Assembly: GCF_030149425.1 (NCBI RefSeq)
Contig: NZ_JASBRQ010000005.1
Location: forward strand, 1 to 64,000
Direction: 5' to 3'
DNA length: 64,000 nucleotides
Source of the DNA: Maricaulis sp.
GTDB lineage: Bacteria; Pseudomonadota; Alphaproteobacteria; Caulobacterales; Maricaulaceae
Below the pieces are notes generated by a model. That model was not told where the DNA came from. It made no database searches and was given only the letters and a program-made list of their open reading frames with translations. Position 1 is the first letter of the stretch; each line of letters starts with the position of its first letter. Made by a program: the position numbers and the translations under genes. Below are positions 37,446 through 47,178 of the stretch, in pieces.

Positions 37446-38779
37446 TGCGACAAAATCCCATGCAGTTCCCGCCCGTCATGGCGTGAAACCTCAATATTCA
37501 CAAGAGCTCCCGGTCGTGGAGCCGTGTTTTCGTCAAACCGGATGGCGGCGAAATTGGCAGCGCGGGCAAAGCCCGGCCGTTCGACCAGGGCCCCTTCAAT
37601 GCGTCCGATCATGCCGTCGAGATGACGGTGCAGGGCGGCATCCGCCTTGCTGCGCAGCTGCTGGGCCCGTGCCTTGACCAGCGCCCGGTCAAGCTGCGGC
37701 ATGCGCGCAGCCGGGGTGCCCGGGCGCGGCGAAAACGGGAAGACGTGCAGATAGGCCAGATCGCATTCATCGACGAGGGCCAGCGAGTTGGCGAACATGT
37801 CGTCGGTCTCGGTCGGAAAGCCGGCGATGATATCCGCGCCAAAGGCGATCTCCGGCCGTTTGGCCTTAAGCCCCTGGCACAGATTGACCGCATCTTCGCG
37901 GGAATGGCGCCGTTTCATGCGCTTGAGGATCATATTGTCCCCGGCCTGCAGGGAGAGATGCAGATAGGGCGCGATCCGGTCCTCGCCGGTGATGGCGTCG
38001 AACAGGGCGTCATCAATCTCGATGGCATCAATGGAGGACAGGCGCAGGCGCGGCAGATCCGGCACCTGGGTCAGGATGGCCTGCACCAGCCGGCCCAGTT
38101 GCGGCTCACCGGGCAGATCCCCGCCCCAGGAGGTCAGGTCGACCCCGGTCAGCACCACCTCGCTATGGCCGTTATCGACCAGTGTCTTGATCTGGTCGAC
38201 GACCTCGCCGGCGGGAACCGAGCGGGAATTGCCGCGGCCATAGGGGATGATGCAGAAGGTGCAGCGATGATCGCAGCCGTTTTGCACCTGAACATAGGCG
38301 CGGGCGCGGTTATCCATGCCATCGACGAGATGGCCGGCGGTTTCACGCACGCTCATGATGTCGTTGACGCGCACCTTCTCGCTGCCGCCCAGAAGCGTCG
38401 CCGGCTCGAAGGTCTCGGCCTTGAGCTTGTCGTCATTGCCGATGACGCGGTCGACCTCGTCCATCTTGGCGAACATGTCCGGATCAACCTGGGCGGCGCA
38501 GCCGGTGACGATGATCTTCGCCTCCGGGTTTTCGCGCCGGGCGCGGCGGATCTGCTGCCGCGCCTGGCGCACGGCTTCATTGGTGACGGCGCAGGTATTG
38601 ACCAGAATGGCGTTGGTCAGGCCCTTGTCGCGCGCATGCTGGCGCATGACTTCGCTCTCCCAGCCATTGAGGCGGCAGCCGAAGGTCATGATGTCGAGGC
38701 CGGGCTCCCCGGGCGCTTGCGCCTTGGACGGCGTGTCGGCCCCGGACGCGGCAGGGTTGTCGTCACGCGCTTGGGTCAT
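37442..38779 (-). CDS. mtaB: tRNA t6A37 methylthiotransferase MtaB
   Basis: A 445-residue radical-SAM enzyme that adds a methylthio group to N6-threonylcarbamoyladenosine-37. The N-terminal cluster Cys are in MTFGCRLNGWESEV, NTCAVT and VTGCAAQ; the radical-SAM triad is CDHRCTFCIIPYGRGNSRS; a TRAM-like end follows. FGCRLN and GRGNSRS distinguish MtaB from MiaB and RimO. Start at 38779 gives a plausible length, although the first 25 residues are low-complexity. Confidence 0.93.
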   Translation of the reverse strand: MTQARDDNPAASGADTPSKAQAPGEPGLDIMTFGCRLNGWESEVMRQHARDKGLTNAILVNTCAVTNEAVRQARQQIRRARRENPEAKIIVTGCAAQVDPDMFAKMDEVDRVIGNDDKLKAETFEPATLLGGSEKVRVNDIMSVRETAGHLVDGMDNRARAYVQVQNGCDHRCTFCIIPYGRGNSRSVPAGEVVDQIKTLVDNGHSEVVLTGVDLTSWGGDLPGEPQLGRLVQAILTQVPDLPRLRLSSIDAIEIDDALFDAITGEDRIAPYLHLSLQAGDNMILKRMKRRHSREDAVNLCQGLKAKRPEIAFGADIIAGFPTETDDMFANSLALVDECDLAYLHVFPFSPRPGTPAARMPQLDRALVKARAQQLRSKADAALHRHLDGMIGRIEGALVERPGFARAANFAAIRFDENTAPRPGALVNIEVSRHDGRELHGILSQ

Positions 38780-38971
38780 GGCCGCTGGATAAGGGGGTTG
38801 GCGGGTTGATTGTCAAGCAGGATGACTGAGTCCACAGGTGTGGCTCGAATGCTGCGCTTGCAATTTAAAACCGCTTGGCCCGGCCAATTTCGAATTATTT
38901 CCCTTTACGCGCGAGCGCGACGCTACGTTAATGAACTGTCACAAACGGTTTTCCAGGGGAGTGTACGCATC

Positions 38972-41347
38972 ATGAAACAAACCCGTATCCTGTCATCGAC
39001 CGCGATGGCGCTGGTTCTCGGAGCCACCATGTCGGTTCCGGCTCTTGCCCAAAGCGATGAGACTGAAGTGATTGTCGTGACCGCGACCAAACGCGAACAG
39101 GCCATCCAGGACGTTCCCTTCTCGCTCAATGCCCAGACCGAGGATGATATCCAACGCACCGGTGCGGACAGCATTGAGGATATTGCCCGCAATGTAGCCA
39201 GCCTCTCGATCCAGAACCTTGGACCGGGTCAGAGCCAGGTCTCGATCCGCGGTGTTTCCGCCGGTCAGATCGTGCGCGACCAGCCGGGTGTGAAGGAGCA
39301 GGTCGGTGTCTATCTCGATGAAAGCGTGATCTCGCTGTCCCTCTTCACCCCGGATTTCGACCTCTACGACCTCAACCGGGTTGAAACGCTGCGCGGCCCG
39401 CAGGGGACGCTGTTCGGCTCCGGCTCGATCGGCGGTACGGTGCGTTACATCACCAATCAGCCGGCGATCGGCGAGCATTCCGCCAGCGCTGAGGCCGAGC
39501 TCAACACCGTTGCCGATGGCGGCGAAGGCGGTCACCTCAAAGGCATGGTCAATGTGCCTATGAGCGATGCTGCGGCCCTGCGCCTGGTCGGCTATCACAC
39601 CAATTATGCCGGCTATATCGATGCGCTGGGCGAAGGCGGCAGCCGTGACGAGGATGTCAATTCGGGCAGCCGCACCGGTTTCCGCGCCGCTCTCGGCCTT
39701 GAGCTGAGCGACACGGTCCGGATCACGCCGCGTATCATTTATCAGGAAACCGAAGCCGACGGCTTTAACCGCCAGGAACGCTTCAACCTGTTCGCCAATC
39801 CCTTCACCACGACGCGTCCGGCAATCCAGCTGGAAGAGCGCGAGCAGTATCTTCTGCTGGGCGAGGAATTCAGCGACGAAACCATGCTGGCCGACGTCAC
39901 CGCCGAGTTCAGCTTTGACGGTGTTGACCTGACCTCGGTCACCTCCTTCACCGATCGCGAAATCCTGGTCAGCCGGGATGCATCGGCCCTGACCGGTTCG
40001 GTTTCCGTTGATCTGGGTTATCCCGACGCCGCGGTGACCCTGCCGTCCAACCTGCGCGACACCACGGATGTGAGCCAGTTCACCCAGGAGATCCGCCTCG
40101 CCTCGACCACGGATGGCGATGTCGACTGGATCGTCGGTGCCTTCTATTCCGACGTTGACCGTGAATATGCCCAGCGTCTTCCGACACCGGGCTATGACGC
40201 CTTCACCGATGCGACGCTCGGTGCGGGTACGGCTGCAGCGACCAATGGCAGCTTCCCGGCCGACTCGCCCTACTCCGCTGACCTCGATTATTCGATCGAG
40301 CAGATTGCGATCTTCGGTGAAGCGACCTGGTATGCCACCGACCGGTTCAACCTGACCTTTGGCGGCCGCTGGTATGACTTTGACGAGGTTCGCACCATCT
40401 CCCAGGGTGGTTTGTTCTCGTCCGGCTTTGACAATGTCGAGGACACCACCTCCTCCGACGGTTTCAATGCCCGCCTCATTGGTAGCTATGAGCTGAACGA
40501 TACGGTGACGCTGAACGCGCAGGCCTCCCAGGGCTTCCGTCTCGGCGGCGTCAACGACCCGCTCAACTCGACCCTGTGTACGACCGAGGATGAAGCCATC
40601 TTCGGCGGCTTCCAGGACTATGATGACGAGACGCTGTGGAACTATGAGGCCGGTATCAAGGCCCAGCGTAATGGCTGGACCTTCAATGCGGCGGTCTTCC
40701 ACAATGAGATCGACGATCTGCAGGTCACGCTCGATGCCGGCTCCTGTTCCTCGCGCATCACCTTCAACGTGCCTGAGGCGCATTCCACCGGTGTGGAGTT
40801 CGAATACTCCTACCAGATGACGGACAATCTCTTCGTCGCCTTTGCCGGTACCATTCTCGAGGCCGAGTTCGACACCACTGTGGTCGATGGCACGGGTGCG
40901 GTCCTGGCCGGTATCGAGTCGGGCAACCGCCTGGCCTCCACCCCGGAAGTCATGCTGTCCGCCTCCATGGCCTACACGTTTGACGCCTCCTGGGCCGGTA
41001 GCGGCGCTGAAGGCTTCTTCACCGCGTCCTACCAGCATGTCGGCGGCCAGTTCACTCAGCCGAGCGATCAGGTTGATGGCGCAGGCACCTTTGTCTCCGG
41101 ATTGCCCTTCGGCGGTGCGTCCGGCGCGGACGGCACCTGGGTCGATCTCGAGCTCGACCCCTATGGCCTGGGCTTCCTTTCGGCCGGTCTGGATTGGGGT
41201 GACACCCAGCTGACGCTCTTCGTCGACAATGTCATGGACGAGAACGTCAATACGTCCTTCGACCGCGAACGCGGCGGCCGTGCCCGCCTTGGTTTCCGCA
41301 CCAATCAGCCGCGCACGATCGGCATCAATATCCGCAAGCAGTACTGA
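38972..41347 (+). CDS. TonB-dependent outer-membrane receptor
   Basis: A 791-residue outer-membrane transporter. Signal peptide MKQTRILSSTAMALVLGATMSVPALAQ. The TonB-box region EVIVVTATKREQAIQDVPFS precedes the plug (IRGVSAGQIVRDQ, VETLRGPQGTLFGSGSIGGTVRYITN) and a 22-strand barrel ending RTIGINIRKQY. The class fits carbohydrate- or peptide-type receptors of alphaproteobacteria. The start has AGGGGAG upstream; 192 bases separate it from mtaB. A strong terminator follows. Adjacent secreted peptidases hint at peptide uptake (inference). Confidence 0.94.
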   Translation: MKQTRILSSTAMALVLGATMSVPALAQSDETEVIVVTATKREQAIQDVPFSLNAQTEDDIQRTGADSIEDIARNVASLSIQNLGPGQSQVSIRGVSAGQIVRDQPGVKEQVGVYLDESVISLSLFTPDFDLYDLNRVETLRGPQGTLFGSGSIGGTVRYITNQPAIGEHSASAEAELNTVADGGEGGHLKGMVNVPMSDAAALRLVGYHTNYAGYIDALGEGGSRDEDVNSGSRTGFRAALGLELSDTVRITPRIIYQETEADGFNRQERFNLFANPFTTTRPAIQLEEREQYLLLGEEFSDETMLADVTAEFSFDGVDLTSVTSFTDREILVSRDASALTGSVSVDLGYPDAAVTLPSNLRDTTDVSQFTQEIRLASTTDGDVDWIVGAFYSDVDREYAQRLPTPGYDAFTDATLGAGTAAATNGSFPADSPYSADLDYSIEQIAIFGEATWYATDRFNLTFGGRWYDFDEVRTISQGGLFSSGFDNVEDTTSSDGFNARLIGSYELNDTVTLNAQASQGFRLGGVNDPLNSTLCTTEDEAIFGGFQDYDDETLWNYEAGIKAQRNGWTFNAAVFHNEIDDLQVTLDAGSCSSRITFNVPEAHSTGVEFEYSYQMTDNLFVAFAGTILEAEFDTTVVDGTGAVLAGIESGNRLASTPEVMLSASMAYTFDASWAGSGAEGFFTASYQHVGGQFTQPSDQVDGAGTFVSGLPFGGASGADGTWVDLELDPYGLGFLSAGLDWGDTQLTLFVDNVMDENVNTSFDRERGGRARLGFRTNQPRTIGINIRKQY

Positions 41348-41371
41348 GCCTTACGGATAAGTGGAAATGAG

Positions 41372-41402
41372 AACGGGCGGCTCAAAGAGCCGCCCGTTTT
41401 TT
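41372..41402 (+). terminator. Intrinsic terminator of the TonB-receptor gene
   Basis: A 12-bp perfect stem (AACGGGCGGCTC with GAGCCGCCCGTT) with an AAA loop, followed by a further T-run, starts 25 bases after the receptor stop. It also lies just before the 3' end of the opposing DUF885 gene. Confidence 0.9.
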
Positions 41403-41423
41403 GTTGCGTTGAAGTTGGAGCGT

Positions 41424-43274
41424 TTACTCCGCCGCGGCGGTTTCCTGCTCGTCGATCCAGCGCCGCACCTTGGCTTCCAGTGAGGAGAGCGGCATGGCGC
41501 CATCTTCCAGCAAGGTGTCGTGGAAGTCGCGGATGTCGAAATTCTCGCCCAGGCGTTCCTCGGCTTCGGCCCGCAGATCGCGCATCAGCAGCTCACCGGT
41601 CTTGTAGGCCAGCGCCTGGCCCGGCCAAGCGATATAGCGCAGCACTTCAGTGCGCACATTGTGCGGCGCCAGGGCAGAGTTTTCCAGCAGGCAGGCTTCC
41701 GCCTCTTCACGCGTCCAGCCCATATAGTGCATGCCGGTATCCACCACGAGGCGGCAGGCGCGCCACATCTCATAGGTCAAACGGCCGAAATGCTCATACG
41801 GGGTCCGGTACAGGCCCATATCGATGGCGAGGTTCTCGGTATAAAGGCCCCAGCCCTCACCGAAGGCGGTGATATAGGTCTGCTGGCGGAAGGCGGGCAC
41901 ATTCTCCAGCTCACGGGCAATGGCGATCTGGTGGTGGTGGCCCGGCACGGCCTCATGCACGGTCAGGGCCGGCAGCACATAGAGAGGCCGCTGATCCAGA
42001 GCATAGGTATTGACCATATAGCCCCCGGCAATCCCGCGCTCGGCATCGCCCGGCCAGTAACGGCCGGTGGTATAGGTCGGCGCCATGGTCGCCGGCACAG
42101 CCCGCACGCCATAGGGCAGGCGTGGCAGATTGCCGAAGAAGCGCGGCATGGCGTCGTCAGCCAGCTTGGACAGGTAGGAGGCGTGCATCAGCAGCTCCTC
42201 TTCCGTCTCGGCATAGAATTGCGGGTCGGTGCGCAGGAAGTTGAGGAAGTCGGCAAAGGAGCCCTCAAAGCCGGTTTCGGCGATGACCTCTTCCATCTCC
42301 GCGCGGATGCGAGCGACTTCGGCCAGACCGCGCTGGTGTACCTCTTCCGGGGAGGTGTCCAGCGTCGTGTGGTAGCGCGTCAGCGATTGATAGTATTCGC
42401 GGCCGCCCGGCACTTCGGAAATCCCGATCGTGTCACGCGACCCCTCATAATACTCGCCCTGGAAGAAGTTGAGCAGGTTGTCATAAGCCGGCAGGACCGT
42501 GTCGTTGATGGCCGCCATGGCCTCGTCGCGCAGACGCGTGCGCTCCGCCTCGTCGAGGGTTTCGGGCAGGGCGTCGATCGGGGCGATCAGCATGTCGCGC
42601 AGCGTGTCGGGATCGTTCAGGCTCTGCATCTGCGAAATGACGCCATCGACGATGATGCGCGGCTGGGTGAAGCCGGTCTCGATGCCTTCACGCATCCAGG
42701 CAATATTCTGGTCGAATACGCCGGGAATACCGTTGAGGCGCTGGACCCAGGCCTCGCCCTCTTCAATCGTCCGCGGCCGCGTCGAGGAGGCGGCATAGGT
42801 CGGCCCGGTGAAGAAGCCGCTATCAGACATGAAGGGTGTGCGCGAGGTGTCGTACTGCGACAACTCGACGGAGAATTTGAGCAGATAGTCGAGGACGGCA
42901 TAGGAGACTTGCTCGCTTTCCGTCAGCGCCTCTGCGTCAATGGCGTCCAGCCGGTCCAGGAATTCCGTCTGGCGCGCGGTGGTTTCAGCCTGGGCTTCGC
43001 GGGAGATATCATCCCACTGGCCCATCGCCTCGACATCGCCGCGGCGGGCGCGGGCATTGGTGCTGTTCTCAACCCGGTAGGCCTCGAATTCCTCGATCAG
43101 CGCGTTGAAGGCCACCGAGGCCTCACTCGACGCTGCCGTCGCGGCAGGCGTTTCAGCAGCGGCCGTTGCCGGTGTCGCTGCAGCCGGAGTCTCCGAGGAC
43201 GGAGCCGGGGCTTCGGTGGCGGGCTGGCAGGCCGCGACCAGCAGGCTGGCCGCGGCGATTGGAACAAGACGCAT
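41424..43274 (-). CDS. DUF885 family zinc-peptidase-like lipoprotein
   Basis: A 616-residue protein. Signal MRLVPIAAASLLVAAC gives lipidated C16; an Ala/Thr/Pro/Glu-rich linker (about 18-60) follows. The catalytic-like motif is H440-E441-AVPG-H446 (HEAVPGHHHQ), a spaced HExxxxH-type site typical of DUF885, with FGEGWGLYTE downstream as the likely third ligand. A periplasmic or outer-membrane carboxypeptidase role is plausible but unproven. GGGGAGA precedes the ATG at 43274. Confidence 0.88.
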   Translation of the reverse strand: MRLVPIAAASLLVAACQPATEAPAPSSETPAAATPATAAAETPAATAASSEASVAFNALIEEFEAYRVENSTNARARRGDVEAMGQWDDISREAQAETTARQTEFLDRLDAIDAEALTESEQVSYAVLDYLLKFSVELSQYDTSRTPFMSDSGFFTGPTYAASSTRPRTIEEGEAWVQRLNGIPGVFDQNIAWMREGIETGFTQPRIIVDGVISQMQSLNDPDTLRDMLIAPIDALPETLDEAERTRLRDEAMAAINDTVLPAYDNLLNFFQGEYYEGSRDTIGISEVPGGREYYQSLTRYHTTLDTSPEEVHQRGLAEVARIRAEMEEVIAETGFEGSFADFLNFLRTDPQFYAETEEELLMHASYLSKLADDAMPRFFGNLPRLPYGVRAVPATMAPTYTTGRYWPGDAERGIAGGYMVNTYALDQRPLYVLPALTVHEAVPGHHHQIAIARELENVPAFRQQTYITAFGEGWGLYTENLAIDMGLYRTPYEHFGRLTYEMWRACRLVVDTGMHYMGWTREEAEACLLENSALAPHNVRTEVLRYIAWPGQALAYKTGELLMRDLRAEAEERLGENFDIRDFHDTLLEDGAMPLSSLEAKVRRWIDEQETAAAE

Positions 43275-43351
43275 AAGCTCTCCCCTTATTACCTGTCTCG
43301 GCAATTCCCGTTTCGGCGCGCAGTCTGTCGCCGGGCGAGACGGGGTGCAAG

Positions 43352-45052
43352 CTAGTTCAGCGGACGTCCGGCGATAAGGGTGGCGCAGCCATTGGTCTGT
43401 AGGTCGCCCTCAGCCGGAATAATGTGCTGGCCGCGCTCGATCGTGCCATCGGTCGGCCGGTAGGACATGTCCGTCACCGTTCCATCTTCCAGGCGCACGC
43501 GGAAAACACTGTCGACACTGGCATCGCCATAGGTGCCGCCAATGCGGCCCTCAAAGGTCATGCCCGGTTCGAACCCGGCCTGTCCCGCCGGGCCGTCCGG
43601 ATCGACGGCAACGAGGACGAACTCGCCGGCCTCATTGCGTACACCTTCCATGCCGTAGACAAAGCGCGGGCGTTCAAACTGTTCGACCACACCACAGGCC
43701 CCAAAAGTCCCGGCCGGCAGAGCAATCTGCTCGCCCTGCATGATGTGGCGTTCGATCAGATCGCTGATGTCGAGCCCGGTCACGTCGCGGGTGACGGTGG
43801 CCAGCCGGCGCGCTGGCGCGCCGTCGGCGACTGTCTCGCGCAGCGCGAACATGACGTCGTCGAGATCCTGCGCACCCTCGCTATGCTCACGGATCATGTG
43901 ATCGAGCAGGCCGGCGAAAACCATGCCGCGGTGATAGGCGAGGCGCTGATACTGGGCGCTGGACCAGAACCCGCCGACAATGCCGCTATTGGGCGAGCCG
44001 CGGACCGGCGAAAAGCTGTCCTCGAGCAGGGAGTCATTCCAGTTCTGGATGGCCGTGGCCGCATCCCATACCCCGCCGAGCACACCGGCGCGCTGGGTCA
44101 GGAAATCGGTGAAGCCTTCGGAGAACCAGTAATCGGCAATCTGGGCTTCCACACCGTCATTGAATCCGCCCAGACGGACCGGGTTCCAGGTGTGCACATG
44201 TTCATGCTGCAGAATGCGTAACAGGGTCATGGCTTCGCCGTTACTGGTGGCGAAGAAGGCGAAGCTGTCAGCCAGGTTGGTGCCGCCAAGGCTGGAATGC
44301 CCGGGCTGATTGGTCAGCGGCAGGGCGGTGACCAGGAAGGGTTCGCCCTGCGTACCCCAATAGCGCTGATTGGCGCGGAGCACCTCTTCAACGCCCTCGA
44401 AAAATTCTTCATCGGAGAAACCGATATCGCCGCGCATGGCGACGCGCAGGGGCGCCCCGGCAACGTCGGCTTCGGTAACCCGGAAATCACCGGCGACGAT
44501 GATCGAGGTGAGGAATTCCTCCGCTGTCGGCTCGCCCTCATGCTGCAGATCGGTGATCAGCGCCCAGCTCTCGGCATTATCGCTCTGCCAGAGGCCATAG
44601 CGGTAATCATTGAGATTTTGCGGATAGGCGAACACCGTGTGACCGATCATATGGACATAGTCCTCGGTGATCACCGGACGGTAATAGTCATGGCTCTCGG
44701 CGGCCGGGTGGCCCGGGCGATCCGGCACGATGCGCCATTCCAGCGCGATACGCGCGCCCGGTTCGTGCCGAATGAGTTTCAGGCTGTCGCTCTCGCCGTC
44801 TGTCAGCTCGCCTTCGGTCAGCAGCGTCAGACCCGAGACGTTATTCCACAATTCCGGCTCGCCGCCCCATTCATTGGGCATGATGATGGCGGTCTCGCCA
44901 TCCTCTTCGCCGGTGAACACCAGGCGGATGCGCACATCGGCCATCTCGCCAGCACGCGGTGTCACGTCGACGGTGTAGAGCGCCATGTCCGATGGAGCCG
45001 CCATCGGGCTGGTATGCGCTGCCAGGGCAGCCGCCAAAGCGGTGAGTATCAT
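43352..45052 (-). CDS. M61-type metallopeptidase, exported
   Basis: A 566-residue protein. A short signal peptide (MILTALAAALAAHTSPMA) leads into a beta-rich N-domain. The zinc site is H283-E284-HV-H287 (LLRILQHEHVHTWNP) with E312 in YWFSEGFTDF, the M61/M1-like gluzincin pattern, where W-N-P after the His is typical of M61. A PDZ-like C-terminal part (DGPAGQAGFEPGMTF) follows. GGGGA precedes the ATG. It probably trims peptides in the periplasm. Same orientation as the DUF885 gene 77 bp downstream. Confidence 0.87.
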   Translation of the reverse strand: MILTALAAALAAHTSPMAAPSDMALYTVDVTPRAGEMADVRIRLVFTGEEDGETAIIMPNEWGGEPELWNNVSGLTLLTEGELTDGESDSLKLIRHEPGARIALEWRIVPDRPGHPAAESHDYYRPVITEDYVHMIGHTVFAYPQNLNDYRYGLWQSDNAESWALITDLQHEGEPTAEEFLTSIIVAGDFRVTEADVAGAPLRVAMRGDIGFSDEEFFEGVEEVLRANQRYWGTQGEPFLVTALPLTNQPGHSSLGGTNLADSFAFFATSNGEAMTLLRILQHEHVHTWNPVRLGGFNDGVEAQIADYWFSEGFTDFLTQRAGVLGGVWDAATAIQNWNDSLLEDSFSPVRGSPNSGIVGGFWSSAQYQRLAYHRGMVFAGLLDHMIREHSEGAQDLDDVMFALRETVADGAPARRLATVTRDVTGLDISDLIERHIMQGEQIALPAGTFGACGVVEQFERPRFVYGMEGVRNEAGEFVLVAVDPDGPAGQAGFEPGMTFEGRIGGTYGDASVDSVFRVRLEDGTVTDMSYRPTDGTIERGQHIIPAEGDLQTNGCATLIAGRPLN

Positions 45053-45134
45053 TGTCGTCCCCGATTGTTATCGCTTTTCGATAAATGCCTTCTCGCAGAG
45101 AAAGCCGACCGGGGCCAATTAAGCTTTGGCAAGC

Positions 45135-46013
45135 TTATGGTTTGGTTCGAAATCTCTGAGTTAAACCAAGACGTTTGGTGACAATCTCATCGACTTTGCG
45201 AGCCGGGAGCAGCTTCGGCAGCGTCCAATTGGTGAAGCGCTGGGGCACGATGGCGTAACGGAAGCGCGGCTTGGCGTCGGTGAAAGCGCGATAGACCCGA
45301 TCGGCGATCTTGGACGGGGGAAAGCCTTTCTCGCCCATGCTCGACATGTAATTGCGAAGGCCCACCAGGGCGTCATAAAAGACCGAGTTTTCATAGCCGG
45401 AGACATCAACCTCATCCGACTTGGCCCAGATCGGGGTCGACACCGCGCCCGGACCGATGACGATGACCTGGATGCCGAAGACATTGAGTTCGCGGCGCAG
45501 CGATTTCGACAGGCCTTCCAGGCCATGTTTGGAAGCGGCATAGGGGGCGAGGAAGGGGGCACCCATTTCGCCGGCCATGGACGACATCATGACGATCCGG
45601 CCCGGCGGGCCTTCCAGCTCGAGATCAGCGCCGAGCAGCGGCCCGAAGGCCTGGGTTACGCGCAACTGGCCGGTCAGATTGATCGCGATCTGGCGTTCGA
45701 AATCCTCGATCGGGAGTTCCAGGATCGGCCCGGCGACGGCGACACCGGCATTATTGACCAGACCATTGAGGGTGCGTCCGCCCAGCGCTTCGCGGACCTG
45801 GGCGGCCGCCTTGTCGATGGCGGGCTGATCGGTGACATCCATGAAAAGCGGGGTGACGCTGTCGCCAAATGCGTCGGTCAGCCGCTTGGCATCTTCCTCT
45901 TTGCGTACGGCGGCGAAGACGTGCCATTTCTTGGCTACGAGTTTCTCGACACAGCCATAGCCGATACCGGTGGAGGCGCCGGTGACGACGGCGGTTTTCT
46001 GGGTCTTGCTCAC
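45135..46013 (-). CDS. Short-chain dehydrogenase/reductase (SDR), tandem copy A
   Basis: A 292-residue classical SDR: cofactor motif TGASTGIGYG, NNAG motif VNNAGVAVAG, catalytic Ser in MMSSMAGEMG and YAASK with catalytic Tyr and Lys. The start is GTG at 46013 with GGGAG upstream. It is clearly related to the next gene upstream (NAGVA, AFGPLLG, APY.ASKH, WTLPKLLPAR versus WTLPKLMPAR), so the two arose by duplication. Substrate unknown. Confidence 0.88.
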   Translation of the reverse strand: MSKTQKTAVVTGASTGIGYGCVEKLVAKKWHVFAAVRKEEDAKRLTDAFGDSVTPLFMDVTDQPAIDKAAAQVREALGGRTLNGLVNNAGVAVAGPILELPIEDFERQIAINLTGQLRVTQAFGPLLGADLELEGPPGRIVMMSSMAGEMGAPFLAPYAASKHGLEGLSKSLRRELNVFGIQVIVIGPGAVSTPIWAKSDEVDVSGYENSVFYDALVGLRNYMSSMGEKGFPPSKIADRVYRAFTDAKPRFRYAIVPQRFTNWTLPKLLPARKVDEIVTKRLGLTQRFRTKP

Positions 46014-46076
46014 TTGGATCTCCCTCTTTGACCGGGAAGTTAGCGCCTTTTGCCGCTTTGGCCATGGCCGCCCGGA

Positions 46077-46940
46077 CTAGTCCTCAACAATTCCGGCACG
46101 GCGGGCGATAATCCGGTCGAGCATGCGCGCCGGCATCAGCTTGGGCAGGGTCCAGTTGTTGAACCGGTCCGGCACCACGGCATAGGCCAGGCGCGGTTCG
46201 GGCTCGGTCAGGGCGCGGAAGATGCGATCGGCGATAATCTCGGGCTTGAGACCCTTCGGGCCCATGGCGGTCAGGAAATCGCGGAATCGTGTCATCGCCG
46301 GATAAAGCGGAGAATTGTGATAGGGCGTGGCGTCAACCTCGCCGGCCTTTTCCCAGATAGGCGTCGCCACCATGCCCGGTTCGATCATGATGACCTTGAT
46401 ACCGTAATGCTGCAGCTCGATGCGCAGGCATTTCGACAGGCCCTCAACGGCGTGCTTGGAGGCAACATAGGGCGCCATAAAGGGTGAGCCGAGCTGTCCC
46501 GCGACCGAAGACAGCATGACGATCCGGCCCGGATCACCGGTCCGCGCCTTGTCGGTCCCCAGCAGCGGACCAAAGGCCTGGGTGACCCGCAGGACGCCGG
46601 TGACATTGATGTCCATCTGCTGCTGGAATTCCTCGATCGGCAATTCCATCGCCGGCCCGCCCATGGCGACGCCGGCATTATTGACCAGACCGTCCAGGCG
46701 TCTGCCGTCCAGGGCGTCATCGACCTGGCTTGCGGCCCGGGCAATGGAGGCGGCGTCGGTGACATCGACGATCAGCGTGGTCACGGCGTCGCCGAAGGCC
46801 GTGCTGACCTGCTCGGCCTCTGCGGCCGTCATCACCGTGGCGAAGACATGCCAGCCCTCGCTGACCAGACGCTGGGTCGTCGCCCGCCCGATACCGGATA
46901 CGGTGCCGGTGATGAGCGCTGATTTCTGGTTTTCATTCAT
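46077..46940 (-). CDS. Short-chain dehydrogenase/reductase (SDR), tandem copy B
   Basis: A 287-residue classical SDR: TGTVSGIGRATT, LVNNAGVAMGG, LSSVAGQLGSPFMAPYVASKH with catalytic Ser, Tyr and Lys. GGAGGG lies about 12 bases before the ATG at 46940. It is 63 bp upstream of copy A and on the same strand. The TGTVSGIG cofactor loop has Val where copy A has Ser. Substrate unknown. Confidence 0.88.
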   Translation of the reverse strand: MNENQKSALITGTVSGIGRATTQRLVSEGWHVFATVMTAAEAEQVSTAFGDAVTTLIVDVTDAASIARAASQVDDALDGRRLDGLVNNAGVAMGGPAMELPIEEFQQQMDINVTGVLRVTQAFGPLLGTDKARTGDPGRIVMLSSVAGQLGSPFMAPYVASKHAVEGLSKCLRIELQHYGIKVIMIEPGMVATPIWEKAGEVDATPYHNSPLYPAMTRFRDFLTAMGPKGLKPEIIADRIFRALTEPEPRLAYAVVPDRFNNWTLPKLMPARMLDRIIARRAGIVED

Positions 46941-47049
46941 GAGCCAAGCCCTCCCGGTCCGGCACGCTAGAGTGCTGCGCAGCCATGGCCAATCCTTAAG
47001 ACGGTATGAAAAGTGTCGGCAAGTTGTCAGCGGGGTGCGCCGGGGCGCG

Positions 47050-47077
47050 TTGACCCTGACATTTCCCGGCCTATTGT
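47050..47077 (+). promoter_or_regulatory. Candidate housekeeping promoter for sdhCDAB
   Basis: TTGACC at 47050-47055 and TATTGT at 47072-47077 are separated by 16 bp, about 100 bases before sdhC and in the 238-bp gap after the divergent SDR gene. The boxes fit an alphaproteobacterial RpoD promoter. No other sequence in the gap fits as well. Confidence 0.4.
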
Positions 47078-47178
47078 GCCACCCCGATACTTATTCTTGT
47101 TGCGTGGCGGGGCTTCACGCGACATTCCGCCGAACAAGAGACCGGCCCTCCCGGCCGATCAGAAGGAAGGGGCACCGC

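Noticed and set aside
38993-41038. Minus-strand open frame of 681 codons within the TonB receptor
   Set aside because: It lies wholly antisense to an obvious receptor and has no recognisable domain; it reflects codon bias.
41520-43355. Plus-strand open frame of 611 codons antisense to the DUF885 gene
   Set aside because: The DUF885 gene has a lipobox and zinc motif; the opposite frame has neither domain nor ribosome site.
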